Positions 52,294 to 64,000 of a DNA stretch of 64,000 nucleotides are shown one piece after another. The notes beneath the pieces were generated by a model. The model made no database searches. It was not told the origin of the DNA and saw only the letters and a list, made by a program, of their open reading frames with translations. The position numbers were made by a program, and so were the translations under genes. Numbering within the stretch: position 1 is the stretch's first letter; every line of letters begins with the position of its first letter. This stretch comes from Bryum argenteum (taxonomy: Eukaryota; Streptophyta; Bryopsida; Bryales; Bryaceae), in contig CM073324.1 of NCBI GenBank assembly GCA_037043015.1, positions 20,786,097-20,850,096 on the forward strand. The letters run 5' to 3'.

Positions 52294-55200
52294 ATGCATT
52301 GTGCACCATCAGTGACGATGACGACCGCAATGCTCGGTCGCCGCTGCCTCTCACCTCGCGTCACATTCCGAATTCCTCTCATCGCCAAACCAGCACCCTC
52401 CGTCAGGGTCCGATTCTCCTCCCCACGATGTGATTACTCCTCGGAGGTTGCCGAGGCTGAAGAGCCCGTTGCAATTGTGGAGAAGCCAGCCAAGAGTTTC
52501 TTCCCGAAGAAGGGGCAGGACTTGGAAATGGTGTGCGAGAGCCTGGCGTACAAAGGCCTGGGATTGTGCAAGGTGGTTGATAGCGGGTTCGTTGTGTTCT
52601 GTGAGCGTGCGTTGCCTGGAGAGCGCCTTGTTGCTCGAATTATCAAAAAGCGGAAGGGATTTGCCGAGGTACCAATTCTTTCGAATTTCACATTGTTTTA
52701 GTCGAGGTTTCATTTGAAACATTTACGAAGACTTTTAGAAGTAATGGACGATCAGATGATCGTAATACAGAATCTTAAATACAAATAACTCACTTCGTTC
52801 TTAAATTACCAGATGATTTAACAGTTGATATCGATTCCATTGATTCGAAGTGGACCTGTCAGTCCAACAATGCGCAAAAAACTCGATTTCACACTTGATA
52901 TCGGAGTATACATTGAACATTTGTGAAGAATTGCCACACGCATATCCCACTTCGTCCATCTGTACTTGAATTACATGAGAATTTAATAATATGTTTTAGG
53001 TTTTATTGATTCGAAGTAGACCTCTCAGTACAACAATGCTCAGTCAAACTTTATCGAGTCTTTTAGAATTCTATAGTTGATATCGGAGTATGCATTGAAA
53101 CATTTATGATGCAATCTCGACGCCAGAAACACAATGTCTCACCTTGTAGAAGGATTGCATCCGATGCACATCTCTTTCAAGGGTTTAAAGTGGAGATTCT
53201 TCAATGTGGTGGAAATTATCAGATGAGAACCATGTTATTGTAAAGAATGTTATGAATCCAAGCGTGGCGTTTCCTTCTGTAGGCTTACAAGTTGAAGACA
53301 CTGTCACCTCATGACAATGCAGTGGAAGCACCGTGTGAGTATTTTGGCGAGTGTGGAGGATGTAAGACACAGAATTTGGCGTACGAAGCTCAGCTGCAGG
53401 AGAAGGAGCAGCAGGTGCATGACTTGATCGCACGTCTCGGAAGGTTCGGCAAGAGCCCCCTCGCTGGTGAAGCTGGGAGTTACATGATGCCTATTGTTCC
53501 TTGCCTCACTCCATATGGCTACCGCAACAAGGTCCGTCTCATCCTCTTGTTGCTTATGTGTCACATCCTCATCATTCGAGGTGACACATTCTTTTCACCT
53601 ATGGAGACTCTGACTCAACCTAGGATTACTGTTTTCAATGCACAGCGACTAACTCTAATGCACTGTTTGTGTTGAGAGTACAGATGGAATTCTCCTATGG
53701 AACAAAGAAGTGGAAATCGAAAGGAGTTTACGTTGAACCCAAACAAGAGGATGAGAATGCTACTGGAAATACGATAGAATTCGCACTTGGGCTTCATGCT
53801 CCCGGACGGTTTGACAAGATCATGCCTATTCACAATTGTCTTCTTCAGCATGATGTTTCCAACCAGGTGGGGTTTGCTTCTTGTCGGTCTATTATCGTTC
53901 AATCAATGGCCTAGAGTAGTCTACTAATGCATCAAACAGATTATCTCTTAATTTATAGAGTCCTTATGCTTTCTCTGCATCAATGAGATGCTGAATTTTA
54001 TTACTGACGACTTTTCGTTTGTTCGCAGGTGTTGAAACTAGTGCAGGAATATGGTGAAAGGAATGTAGATGAGTTGCCTCCATATAATGTGCGGACTCAT
54101 GAAGGTTTTCTCAAGCATCTCACTATTCGATCCGGTAGGTGAGTAGAAACTATGCGATCAATAGAATGTCCATGTTCAAGTTATAGTCAGCTCTTCTTTA
54201 CCCTCAACAGTGATATTCAGCAATTCAGTGGTTTCATTTGTTTTGTGCCACTCAGGGATTGTGAGACTGGAGAGCTTCAGTTGATGGTGAACTTTGTGAC
54301 GAAAGGAGATAATAAGAAGCTGCTTCAACCTCTAGTAGAACAAATCACAGCTTCTTTTCCCCAAGTGGTAAACACTCTTACTACACCTGCTTCTCATGCG
54401 ATCATTTTACATCTACAACATCGAATAATAAGCTTTGAGTTTTTAACATATCTGCTGAAACTTAGTTCATGCTTTATCAGTTCATTTCGGAGAGTTTATT
54501 CTTTGCTAAATAATGTATTCTACTTTTGGTGCTACAATGCTTACAAATCAGTGATGACTGTTATCAAGTTTGACTGACGGTGCCTTCTACCCCTGCCAGG
54601 TCAGTGTTGTGAATAATGTCAACTCGGCAGTTGGCCCATCATCTATCGTGGATAAGGAGCATGTCCTGTACGGAAAAGCCTACATCACTGAACGCTTACG
54701 AGGTCTTGTCTTCGAGATTTCGGCCAATTCATTTTTTCAAACGAATACTGAGCAGGTACTTGCATGCATTCTATAATTGCGCTTTTGCTCAAAAGCATCC
54801 GACGAAGTCTCACTTAAAAGCTTACTTTCGCTGGCAGGCTGAGGTACTGTATCGGAATGTCGAAGAGCAATGTGCATTAAAAGGCGATGGCAGCGAAGTT
54901 CTTTTGGACCTTTTCTGTGGTACTGGTACCATTGGCCTCAGTATGGCAAACAAGTAAGATTTTCATTTTCAGTTGTGGGTTATGGACTTTTTAGGAGTTG
55001 AGTTGCACCAATAGACAGAAATAAGAATGCACTATCACCTGAACCTTTGATCTTTAAGTTGAAGAGATCATATTGATGTGTGCAGAGTGAAGCATGTGTA
55101 TGGGTATGAGCTCGTGGAAGAAGCCGTTGTAGATGCTCGCCGTAACGCGGCACGAAATGGAATTGAGAATGCCACTTTCATTCAAGGCGACCTGAACAAA

Positions 55201-55973
55201 CTCACAGACGAGTTTGGGAAGGATTTTCCCCGACCTGATATTGTGATAACAGGTTCATATATACATTCCTTTCGTAGTTGTTCTTATATATTTTCAATTT
55301 CGTTTTCTATGGTCGGCATCTGATATGCTTCTTTTTTTTTTTTTTTTTTTTGTTACAGATCCTAACAGGCCAGGTATGCACATGAAACTCATAAAGTATC
55401 TACTGCAGCTACAAGCACGGCGCATTGTTTATATTTCTTGCAACCCTGCCACTTGCGCCCGAGACTTGGACCTCTTGTGCCACACCGAAGCAAATGTCAG
55501 TGATAAGGTAGAAGCACCTATACCTTTGATCATTGAAGAATTTATGCATAGGTTGTATAGATAATATTGCATACACTACTTTTACTGGGAAATTTAGCCC
55601 CCACAGGGTGACGTATAACCAGCAATGAAGATGCATGTAATGTACATGATCAAGGGAACACGGATACATGTCAACACACATAGTAATGAGGCACAGTAGA
55701 CAACAGTAGATTCTAGAATTTGCGAGTCTATACGATGATTTTTGGGCCCTGGTGAGAAATGGGTGTCTCCATCTTACACACTGCTTGAAACATCTATTCT
55801 CTTGTGATAATGTTTCTTATTTTGACCTCGTTTTTGGATGGCAGGAGCCGAGCTTGGAGTCATCATCACCTGCTCGGTATAGACTAGTGCATGTGCAGCC
55901 TGTTGACATGTTTCCTCAAACTCCTCATATTGAGTGTATATGTACCCTGGAGCTTTGCGAATCATTAGTCTGA
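52294..55973 (+). CDS. TrmA/RlmD-family RNA (uracil-5-)-methyltransferase, probably organellar
   Basis: Methylates uridine to m5U in tRNA or rRNA using S-adenosylmethionine. Exons 52294-52668, 53283-53531, 53684-53866, 54029-54138, 54256-54367, 54600-54755, 54838-54953, 55086-55252, 55359-55507 and 55845-55973 sum to 1746 nt, 581 residues. Met at 52318 is an alternative start. An Arg/Ser-rich N-terminus (RRCLSPRVTFR) looks like an organelle targeting peptide. A TRAM domain follows (about 75-125). [4Fe-4S] ligands are C143, C149 and C152 in PCEYFGECGGC. Next come SFFQTNTEQ, the SAM motif LLDLFCGTGTIGLSM (417-431), DPNRPGMH, and the catalytic Cys517 in ISCNPATCARDL. The C-terminus is VDMFPQTPHIECICTLEL. 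All key residues are present, so the enzyme should be active. RNA target not predictable. Confidence 0.93.
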
Positions 55974-56477
55974 GAAGCCACTTAATTTTCAAGATATGAA
56001 TGATTCATTGTCATTGGTGATTATCCCTTCATTTATCAGGGGTTTTGCGGAGCTGCACATACCTGTACCGTATACATGTGTACAGAGCCAAAGATGACAC
56101 ACAATGACCTTTCGAAACAGACATCCTGTTCTTAGCTAAGTTGGCATCCACGACTTGATGGTTGCAGAGGAATATAAGAAAAGCCAAAATATCAGCACTC
56201 AAGTTTCTGCTGTAGTTTCACCAGACACTTTCATTGCATGTCATCCCACAAGACCTCTTGTACCAAGGTAGTGGACATCAGAACGCAACACTTCCTCTCA
56301 TCTACTATTATTTACGCATTTTTATCTTCCAACACTGTCGGTCGGCCTTGTTATACACTGGCAAATCCGGCTTGCTTTATTTATATCTATATATATATAT
56401 TGGTCAATCACCCTCATATACGAATGGGCTCGTACTGGTATATATGGTAGTACACGCTCTAGCTTCCTTCAGCAATC
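55974..56477. other. Region downstream of the RNA methyltransferase gene
   Basis: About 500 bp likely including the 3' UTR. There is a short (TA)n tract at about 56388-56400. Nothing else recognised. Confidence 0.4.
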
Positions 56478-56925
56478 CTAGAGAAGTGAGAATCGTGCCA
56501 GAGTGATCTCCGTATGAAAGCATACTTCTAAATGGTGTAAGTATTCAAGTAGCTCCAAGGCAGGCACGCTCTTGAGAGGATGATGCATCAATGCTGAAAA
56601 ATCCTTCCGTCCAATTGACCTGGTTGTACCGACCTGCCTTGATGGGATGCGCATAAGCACCCGAGCCGCACGAGTCATTACTACGGATGCCGCTGATCTC
56701 CACTCAAAATCATGTAAGCCGGCTTTACCACCAACGACCAGTGTCATGTGCTCAAACTCATGTAAAGTGTCAGATCGAGGAAGCTGGCTTACGATTTCAT
56801 CAAACTTGCAAGCCTCCAACATCTCCAACATCCACACGTGGTGCAAATGTTCGGCGCATGCGAATACATTGGGTCTAAGCATGTGGCCATGAAGATGCAC
56901 TTGTGTAGATACGAGGCAAATCAAC
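56478..56925. pseudogene. Scrambled fragment of the downstream tandem kinase gene
   Basis: Three pieces related to the kinase locus at 59-63 kb lie side by side in alternating orientation. About 56478-56740 (minus) matches 62513-62790, the end of the coding region plus 3' flank (shared TTACATGATTTTGAGTGGAG and GGTCAATTGGACGGA). About 56741-56898 (plus) matches 61846-61985, the N-lobe of the pseudokinase (shared CTTACGATTTCATCAAACTT and CCACACGTGGTGCAAATGTT). About 56898-56922 (minus) matches 62425-62450. A 150-codon open frame on the minus strand runs antisense through the middle piece and is not taken as a gene. Confidence 0.8.
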
Positions 56926-58640
56926 TTCACACTACAAGAGCCATGACCAAGTCATTCAAAAATTCATTTTTAATCCATAATGGTCACCACTCTTGGCCAA
57001 GAGCCATGATCATGGAAATGATTTTGGTTTTCTTCGTCTTGCAAGAAGGATAGGGTCTCACAAAGCAAGCCACAACCATGCTCCCCAATGCGTAACTAGT
57101 TTTACGGGGCCCCATAATATATTACGGGCTTGCCAAGAGGAGATGGCAAGCCCTTGATATATTCGAAGGTCCCCATTATAATCTTAGGGTCTTCCTCCTC
57201 TTGTTTGTGGTTTTTTGAGGATGAGTAGTGCTCCGTCAAATGGAGGACCATTATTCCTCATTAAGTTTGGATCTTAAGGGAAAACATATGAATGGTTCTT
57301 CCCTTGACAATGACCCTTGATAGTGGCTTCTATAGTATAATTGTGGGAATGGGCCCTAATACGTCAGCATTTGATGAACATTGTTTCAATTCATTGTTCT
57401 TGTGAAGGGTTTAATGAGGAGGGCAATGAATATATAGTATTATTTCAATTAAAAGTTTGATTGTGAACAAATCAAAAACATTGAATGTAGCTAATAATAT
57501 GGATTGTCCTCATGGCTTTTTGAATGGGCCCCATGACCTTGTTTTTACTTTTACAAATTGGATCCAAATGCTTTGATCATGGGAATTAGCCCCTATTCAT
57601 GAGTTTTCTAATATATTCACGAAGCGGCCCATTGAGCCAATTATACTCAAAATGTGAGTGAATTGTCTTGAAGATTTATTGGCCTTGACTCCCCATGTAA
57701 AGTGTCCCTGAGGCACTAAAGTCAACAATGAAACGCGAGCTGGTCACATGCCTCAAAACTGCTAAAAACTCTCAAAACCCTCTTTTTTGAATGGAAGGTG
57801 TGGATCTTGGATTCTTGACATGTTACACAAAACGTATCCATAAGCTCCAATACTTAACTTGTACATGAACACATTTACCCAATCTTAAGTTCATATTCCT
57901 TATCACTTGTGAGATCATGATATTCAAAGTTGATAAAAAAGGTAATTTATTTTCATTGTAATGTGAGAAAATGGTGCTTTTTTAAGCCAATCACATCATT
58001 TTTGTACGTAGATATGACGTAAGACTGTGACTTCAAGTAATATTCCAAAGTGAATCAAGAATGCGCCTACATAGGTATCACCTCGTAAGAAGTGTAAAAC
58101 CTAAATAAAAGCTAAAAAATTTTACATTTGAGGATGTTGAAATTCAGATACAAGGGCAATACTTTTGCGATAAAAAATATATTTCAAGATTTCAAAGTTG
58201 CAAGTTTTAAATCCATCAATCACTTCAATTCTGTAGAATGATGTTTCAAGAGGCTTGTGAGAGACTTGAAAGAGCTTGACATTTGAGTTAAGGCTGAAGG
58301 TTTCCTGAAAGGACAGAGGCAAGGCGTGAATTCCCACACAATTTCTTAGGTTACTTCGGATGGTCAACCATCCGCGCTTGGTAGCCGCCGCGAACGATTG
58401 CCCATTACAAGCCGATGTCAACGGGGTATGGATTACCGAAGACTCTTTTAGATTAGATGTTGAGTTCTGTGCCCAGAGTATTGTCGTGATCGAATTCTAG
58501 AGTTTTTCCACAGAGGAGGACAGATATCTACACGAAATCAATGCTGCTCCAAGTCTGGTGCACAAACTGCGTACCGACATTATCATGACGCATGATGAAG
58601 TGAAGATCACCCCTTTCATGAAGTGAAGATCACCACTATC
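56926..58640. other. AT-rich spacer
   Basis: No gene recognised. A perfect 9-bp hairpin, GGGCTTGCC / GGCAAGCCC with a 10-nt loop, is at 57126-57153. Repeated phrases about GGGCCC(C/T) and CAAGCC suggest an old mobile element, but no ends could be set. Confidence 0.45.
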
Positions 58641-59255
58641 ATGAATGGGGTGTAGATCGAAGGGGCACGAGATTTCCTCGTCATCGTCCTTGGATCAGCC
58701 TGGTGTCTTTTGTATCGTTGCATCGTCGGTAGGGTTTGATTACAGTGCCCATGTCGACTTGATTCTGATGATTCAGATTTTGAACCCGTTGGATATCGCT
58801 TTGAAAGCTCGTATCGTCGCCATGGTTAGTGTCTGCTAAGAAGCCTATCTGCTAACCCATTCTAGAGGGTGCTGTTGATGTTTCCGTGACTAATCATCGT
58901 CAGTGCTTTGGAGTGCAGATCTGATCGACCACCTTACCGACATCCTGGCATGGAAGATGCCACGAATAAGAAGTATATCCTGATGCAGATCCAGCACGGT
59001 TCGTGATTGTCGCGACTGCCATTTCCGAGCCAACAGTCCGACTTAGTGCGTGGAGCCACTCGTGATCTCCCTTTTCGTACCAGTGAGTGAGTCTCGACTT
59101 CTTTCCTCCAAGTGTCGCTACCAAGAATGTGACTGCGTGTTCCAGGTCAATCGTCCATTACCCACTCTTTTGGAAATCTGCAGAGTTACTACATTATCCT
59201 CCTAAAATATGTCCTCGTTGAAACTTGACAGAGGCTTTCATACAGATGCACTGTC
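58641..59255 (+). other. Upstream region of tandem kinase gene, possible 5' exon
   Basis: A plus-strand open stretch at 58645-58839 ends in a donor-like ATG|GTTAGT (near 58822). An acceptor-like CTTTCATACAG lies just before 59246. They could flank a 5' intron, but the open stretch has no family signature. An in-frame TGA at 59226 argues against simple extension of the kinase ORF. Direct repeats of ATGAAGTGAAGATCACC occur at about 58590-58635. Confidence 0.3.
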
Positions 59256-62200
59256 ATGGAGAATGCTGCTTATTACCTGACACTCGATATTTTGAAGCGG
59301 ATCGACCAAATCAGGAGGTCAACAGACGATAGGAATCCTTCTGAAACAACAGTTGCCTTCAACAAGGCGAAGTGCAAATACATGGCGCACAAACTCAGAA
59401 CGGAAATCCAACCGAAGATCGAGACTTTATCAACGTCCGCGGTGAATGGCAGCACGGTTGGGGCAGTACTTCAACATATTGCTTTCGCTGTGGAGATAGC
59501 AGAGCGTCTCGTGAAGCGAAGTTGTGAGAGTAAGTGGTGGAAAGAGATATTCTGGAGGGGAGATGGGACTGAAGCATTCGGGGAAGTACTCTTGGACTTG
59601 CATGCAGCAGTGGACATGAAGGCCATGGACAACACAAATCGAAGCATGTCAAGGTGTAGATCTGAGCAGCTCGGACAGGAGTGGAACTCGATAGTGCTTC
59701 AGGACCGATCGTTACACATGTGCAATGTCAGGCTGGTGGTACAACACAAATCTCACCTTGCAACTGGGAAGAGGTTGGACGATGCGGACTTTGAAATCGC
59801 CAAGCATGTGATGCAACGGGATTATCCAGACAATGTCATCCAGTTAGGGATGGTTAGGATCGTCAAAAGAATTGTTAAGGGCATAACTTGCATTCACTGG
59901 CATGGCAACAAGTGCGTGATGAAACGCTTCCCGAGCGATGAGCATGCTAAGAAAGAGGCCGCCATCATGAAGGACCTCATGCACCCGCACGTTGTGCTGC
60001 TGATCGGCTATGCACGTCACAAAAACAGACTCAATCTCTTCTCGCAGCCCTCACCAAACATCCTCTTGGAATATGCAGATCGAGGGGATTTACGTGACTA
60101 TATCCAGAATTTGAAGAAGGATCTGGAAGCGGATGTGATTGTGAACGTTATGTTGGAGATCGCTAAGGGAATGCAATACATTCACAGCAGAAAGATCGCA
60201 CACCTAGATCTGAAATCCATGAATATCTATGCTACCACTCACGAGATCTTGGACTTGAAGACTGCTAATTTCGTTCATGTCAAGATTGGGGATTTCGGCT
60301 CTGCCATCAGGTGCGACCACGACGGAGTCATACCGGATTGGGTGTATGGGCAAGGCACTCCTTGTTGGCGAGCACCCGAGTTGTTCAAAGATGCACCAAG
60401 ACTTCCGGGCCTGGATTTGTTCAAATCCGATGTTTACAGCTATGCAATGGTGTGCGTCGAGCTTGTGACCAGACAGCTTCCTTTGCAAGTCCAGTTTCCC
60501 GATTTCCCCATATCAAGCAAGGTGTACGAGTATATCTCAGTGGAGACCAACAGACCTTCGCTCCCAGACATTTACCCACCAGAACTATTGTCCATCATCC
60601 GTCGTTGCTGGGATGGTGAGCCCTCGAAGAGACCATCGTTTGAAGACATCGTCGAAGCGCTCACGACGTTGAAGAGAGATATGCTTCTGAAAGACCAGTT
60701 TTACTCTGCTCTCCCGAAAGTAATCTTCAAGGAGGATAAGTAAGTTACTGCCTAATTATCGTGAGATTCAAAGTTACATGGTGTGTTCAGCATCCTCACA
60801 TATTCGGCACTGTTGCACGGATGATGTGAACTCATAAGCTCTTACTTTGCTTTGTTTGGTTGTTACTCAGGGTTAAAGCACTCATGAAAAGTCGAAAACG
60901 ATTTTCATCGCTGGCCTTCTTTCACCCAGGACTTTCTTCTCCCATCGAAAAAGAAGAAATGAGCTCGTTCCGCCATCAGGAGAGGAGATCGAGGCAAAAT
61001 CCATATCCCTTCCTTGATCAGGAGTCTACCTCTGTTTTAGGTGACGATGATCAATCGGTGAGGACGGGTACAATGTCTCCTCTTTTTGTCGTACAAACCA
61101 TCCATCCACCTTGCAATGCTCAGGGTTGCGAGATGCTGATTCAATTAGGAGAAGATGTGAGATGCAAGATCGATGACTTCGTGGCTGGAGGGGCTGCTAT
61201 TGGTCAGCAGATGTACACCGCACGAGCATCCCACCTACAACGCGTTCTTGGCCAGTTCCAAGAAAAACTACGCCTTCTATATGCCGATGCCATCAACCTT
61301 AACGTCACTTTATACGATGAAGTGTTCAACGTCTTAAAGAGGGTGGAATTCTTACTGGCAAGTTGTTCGTGGCCGGCCATCGAATTCCATGGTGGACCAA
61401 CTGCCACCGACGAAGCTTTTCTTTCTCTACGAAAGAATTTAGAGCATTGCGTGCACATAATGAGGTATTCTTTAACGGTTCAGCCCATCACCTTCGAGGA
61501 AGTCTCCAGATTTGTATCCGAGGACCCAGCCGAGGAATCTTGGGGCCGAGCATGTGAATCTGATCGGCATAACTTGCTTCAATTTCTTTCAGATTCCTAT
61601 CCGTTGACATGGGATAGAGAATCTAAATGCCACCACTATTTGGGGGGCATTGCAGTTATCTCGAAAGACGCCACAATGTTCACAGAGCAATCTGATATTC
61701 CACATGTGGTTGTCCAGTCGATGGATAAAACTCTATGGGATGAAGGTCCAGATGGCCTCATCCTGGGTCCACTTCTATTCTTACGTTCTGGAACAAAGAA
61801 TATACGAACCCACGACGGCGAGTACAAGTCATACCGCTCACCTTCAGTGTCATGGGCCGTGAAAGTGTCATCTAGGAAGCTGGCTTACGATTTCATCAAA
61901 CTTGCAAGCCTCCAACATCCACACGTGGTGCAAATGTTCGGCGCATGGGAATCCGAGGGGTCTGAATATGTGGCCATGAAGATGATGCAGACCAACGTGA
62001 TGCAGTTCTTGAGCCAGAAACAGGAGGAGTTCTTGAGCGCCGTGCTGTTGCTCACCATCCTGATTCAGGTCGCCGAAGGGATGAGTTACATGCACAGCCA
62101 CCATGTCCGGCACCACAATCTCAAGTGTTCCAACGTGCTTGTGGGCGGAATCTATGAGAGCTTGGAGGTTGTGCACGTTGAAGTTTCGGACTACGGGTTG

Positions 62201-62557
62201 GAACCACGACGACCAGTGATCGAAGAGGACGAGGCTTCGGAATCCAGCTCCATGAGAGACATAGTGCAGTTCGGTGAAGGTGACGAAAACGATGAGTATG
62301 CATTTGATGTTTACCAATTTGCCCTGTTGAGCTCGGAGCTCTTTTCTATCCGTGGTTCAGAATGCGCTACTTCTGATTCTGGTAGGATAGCAAATGCGGT
62401 GTCGTTCCCAGCCAAGTGCCCTGAGAATCTTGCCTCGTATCTGCACAAGTGTGGGTCCAAGGATCCAAAAGAGAGACCCAGGTTTGCGGAGATTTGCACT
62501 GTGCTCCGGAACCACAAAGCTTACATGATTTTGAGTGGAGATCAAGTGCAAGCATAG
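59256..62557 (+). CDS. Tandem kinase-pseudokinase with two N-terminal helical regions
   Basis: Two long open stretches, 59256-60739 and 60871-62557, join in frame through a 131-nt intron with strong sites (AA|GTAAGT, TTACTCAG|G), giving 3171 nt and 1056 residues. Part 1 has a helical N-terminus (about 1-125, with KSKWWKEIF-like ESKWWKEIFW), then a kinase domain: K223 in CVMKRF, E234, HLDLKSMN (316-323), DFG (346-348) and WRAPELF. It lacks a normal Gly-rich loop but looks catalytically competent. Part 2 has another helical region (about 61100-61470) and a kinase-like domain with WAVKV, but HRD is HHN (62111-62119), DFG is DYG, and APE is missing, so it is a pseudokinase. The helical-plus-kinase layout resembles plant MLKL-like proteins and tandem kinase immune proteins; this is inference. 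Without splicing, part 1 ends at TAA 60741-60743 and there would be two adjacent genes. Confidence 0.75.
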
Positions 62558-64000
62558 TACCGATTACGTCGTCCATGGTGATTACTCGTGCCTTCTTGCC
62601 AACTTACGGCTCTGATGCTTGTGCGCATGACGGTACAAAGAGGTCAATTGGACGGATGGAATTTGCAGCGCTGATACCACAGGGACATCACCTTCTCCAG
62701 AGCATTGATTTCCCGCCCTGGAGCTAATGCCAGTCGACTGCAGAACACCGCTCACTCTATGCTGTCATAAGGAGATCACTCTAGGCACGACTCTCTTGAG
62801 ACCGCTTCCCTAGGAATGGTAAAGAATCCGAGAGCGTGTATCGAAGCTGCAGTGGACAAGCCCATTTGCATATGAAGGTGAGTGACCAGAGAATTTATCA
62901 ACCAAGTCATTCTAGATCCATATTTGCCAGCGTATTTGAAGGCCGACCAACGGACATTGTTGGGAGATGAGATCTTCTAAATTTTAAAAGATGAGAGGAC
63001 GTGTTTGGATTTGGTGTCCTCAACCTCAGTGTATAACTTTGTACTTGGATTCATGACTTTGAAATTTGTCTGGTGAAATTACAGCATGCGTTTGAGTGCT
63101 GATATTTTGGGTTTGTTTCTGGAACTCGGAGGAAGGGATTGTGTTTGAGGGATAGATCTATCAACGAAATCCCTGTTCAGTGGCAATGCAGTCATGGCCA
63201 TGGCCAGCTATCAAAGCACCGGGGTCGGAACATTTCTTACCCACTACTCGCCGCATTTGTCAGTTCTCGAACAGAAAAGAACCAAGCCCAGGTGCACGAA
63301 TATATGGGGCATTCGATCAGTTCCACGCTGGTCATTCACAGGTACTGCACAAGACATTCTTCAGTACTTGGAGTTAAAAAGACATTCTTCAGTACTTGGA
63401 ATTAAAGTATCTGTTGTTTGCGTTTCTGGGCTGTGCAACTTCACGATTATCGTTTTCATTAATTTCTATGCAATCATCTAGTCACCTAAGCCAAGATCAG
63501 AATGTCTTCTTTGAGAGGTCATTTGTATCATGTAAACTCTTAGAGCACATATACATGGTTTTCACTCACTTCTCGTGCATATTGTTACTTCTCGGAATGA
63601 TATCCTGGAACCGCTAAGAACGATCGCTTCACTCATTAATCGGCAATTGCAACTGCAGCCTTGATTGACCTCTGTATACATGTACAGAGGTAGTGTCGAG
63701 TGTATTCATTGATTTTGTGACATGTATCCAAATGTTGATGGTTGCAAGGCTGATGGGCAATTTTGTGGTAGTTGGCACTCATGGTGATCACATAGAGAGG
63801 TGGTAATTATTATGTCAAGTCATTGCTCTTAATGTACATTTGCATATTTTCTTAGGGCAATCTAGTGACATTCTTGCTTTGGATTTGAATAAGTCGAATT
63901 TCTCATAAAGGAAATGTGTTTAGAAAAGGCATATGGTTGCAATTGATTTAGCAACTTGATTGTTCACCAACCTTCAAATACATTGCATCAAAAAGGCTAT
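62558..64000. other. Region downstream of tandem kinase gene
   Basis: Includes 3' flank sequence duplicated at 56.5 kb. A short tandem duplication is at about 63350-63407 (two copies of GACATTCTTCAGTACTTGGA). A palindromic CTGTATACATGTACAG is at 63672. No supported coding sequence. Confidence 0.5.

Noticed and set aside
56478..56930. 150-codon minus-strand frame
   Set aside because: It runs antisense through duplicated kinase sequence and across rearrangement junctions, so openness is a by-product.
57126..57153. 9-bp GC-rich hairpin as a terminator
   Set aside because: Not meaningful in a plant nuclear context and not next to a gene end.
61868..62317. 149-codon antisense frame in the pseudokinase
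   Set aside because: Shadow of the plus-strand coding sequence.

Overview
This is nuclear DNA of a land plant. Almost every gene is split by short GT-AG introns. Several products are plant-type: a plastid aspartokinase-homoserine dehydrogenase with transit peptide, a PLATZ zinc-binding protein, an AAE17/18-type acyl-activating enzyme and SC35-like SCL splicing factors. A short run of the plant telomere motif TTTAGGG is also present. AT-rich spacers and the helical-domain kinase family favour a bryophyte or other non-flowering plant, but I cannot name a species. All exon borders were read by eye from splice consensus and family alignment, and each multi-exon model below was checked to close in frame.

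Layout. 1-4256 (-): aspartokinase/homoserine dehydrogenase, running off the left edge. 4681-6929 (-): SWC5/Bucentaur subunit of the SWR1 chromatin complex. 7.2-12.5 kb: repeat-rich spacer with a tandem duplication, a SINE with target-site duplication and two MITE-like elements. 12.5-13.5 kb (+): broken VWA/papain-like gene. 13965-18356 (-): LUC7 U1-snRNP protein. 18.4-22.4 kb: repeats including a 47-bp minisatellite. 22491-24739 (+): SCL splicing factor. 25938-36510 (+): complete 32-exon clathrin heavy chain. 36899-38650 (+): intronless DDX41/RH35 helicase. 38896-43061 (-): second SCL gene, in opposite orientation to the first. 43866-45098 (+): intronless divergent PLATZ gene. 46872-50395 (+): peroxisomal acyl-activating enzyme. 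50484-50762 (-): small ATP-synthase subunit f-like protein. 52294-55973 (+): TrmA/RlmD-type m5U RNA methyltransferase. 56.5-56.9 kb: scrambled kinase fragment. 59256-62557 (+): kinase-pseudokinase tandem gene.

The housekeeping genes share no pathway. Four of them (LUC7, two SCL, DDX41) serve pre-mRNA splicing. The most unusual item is the kinase locus at the right end: a kinase and a pseudokinase, each preceded by a helical region, can be joined in frame across a short intron with strong splice sites. A rearranged fragment of the same locus lies 2.5 kb upstream. A second theme is that four introns are filled with their own degenerate tandem repeats.
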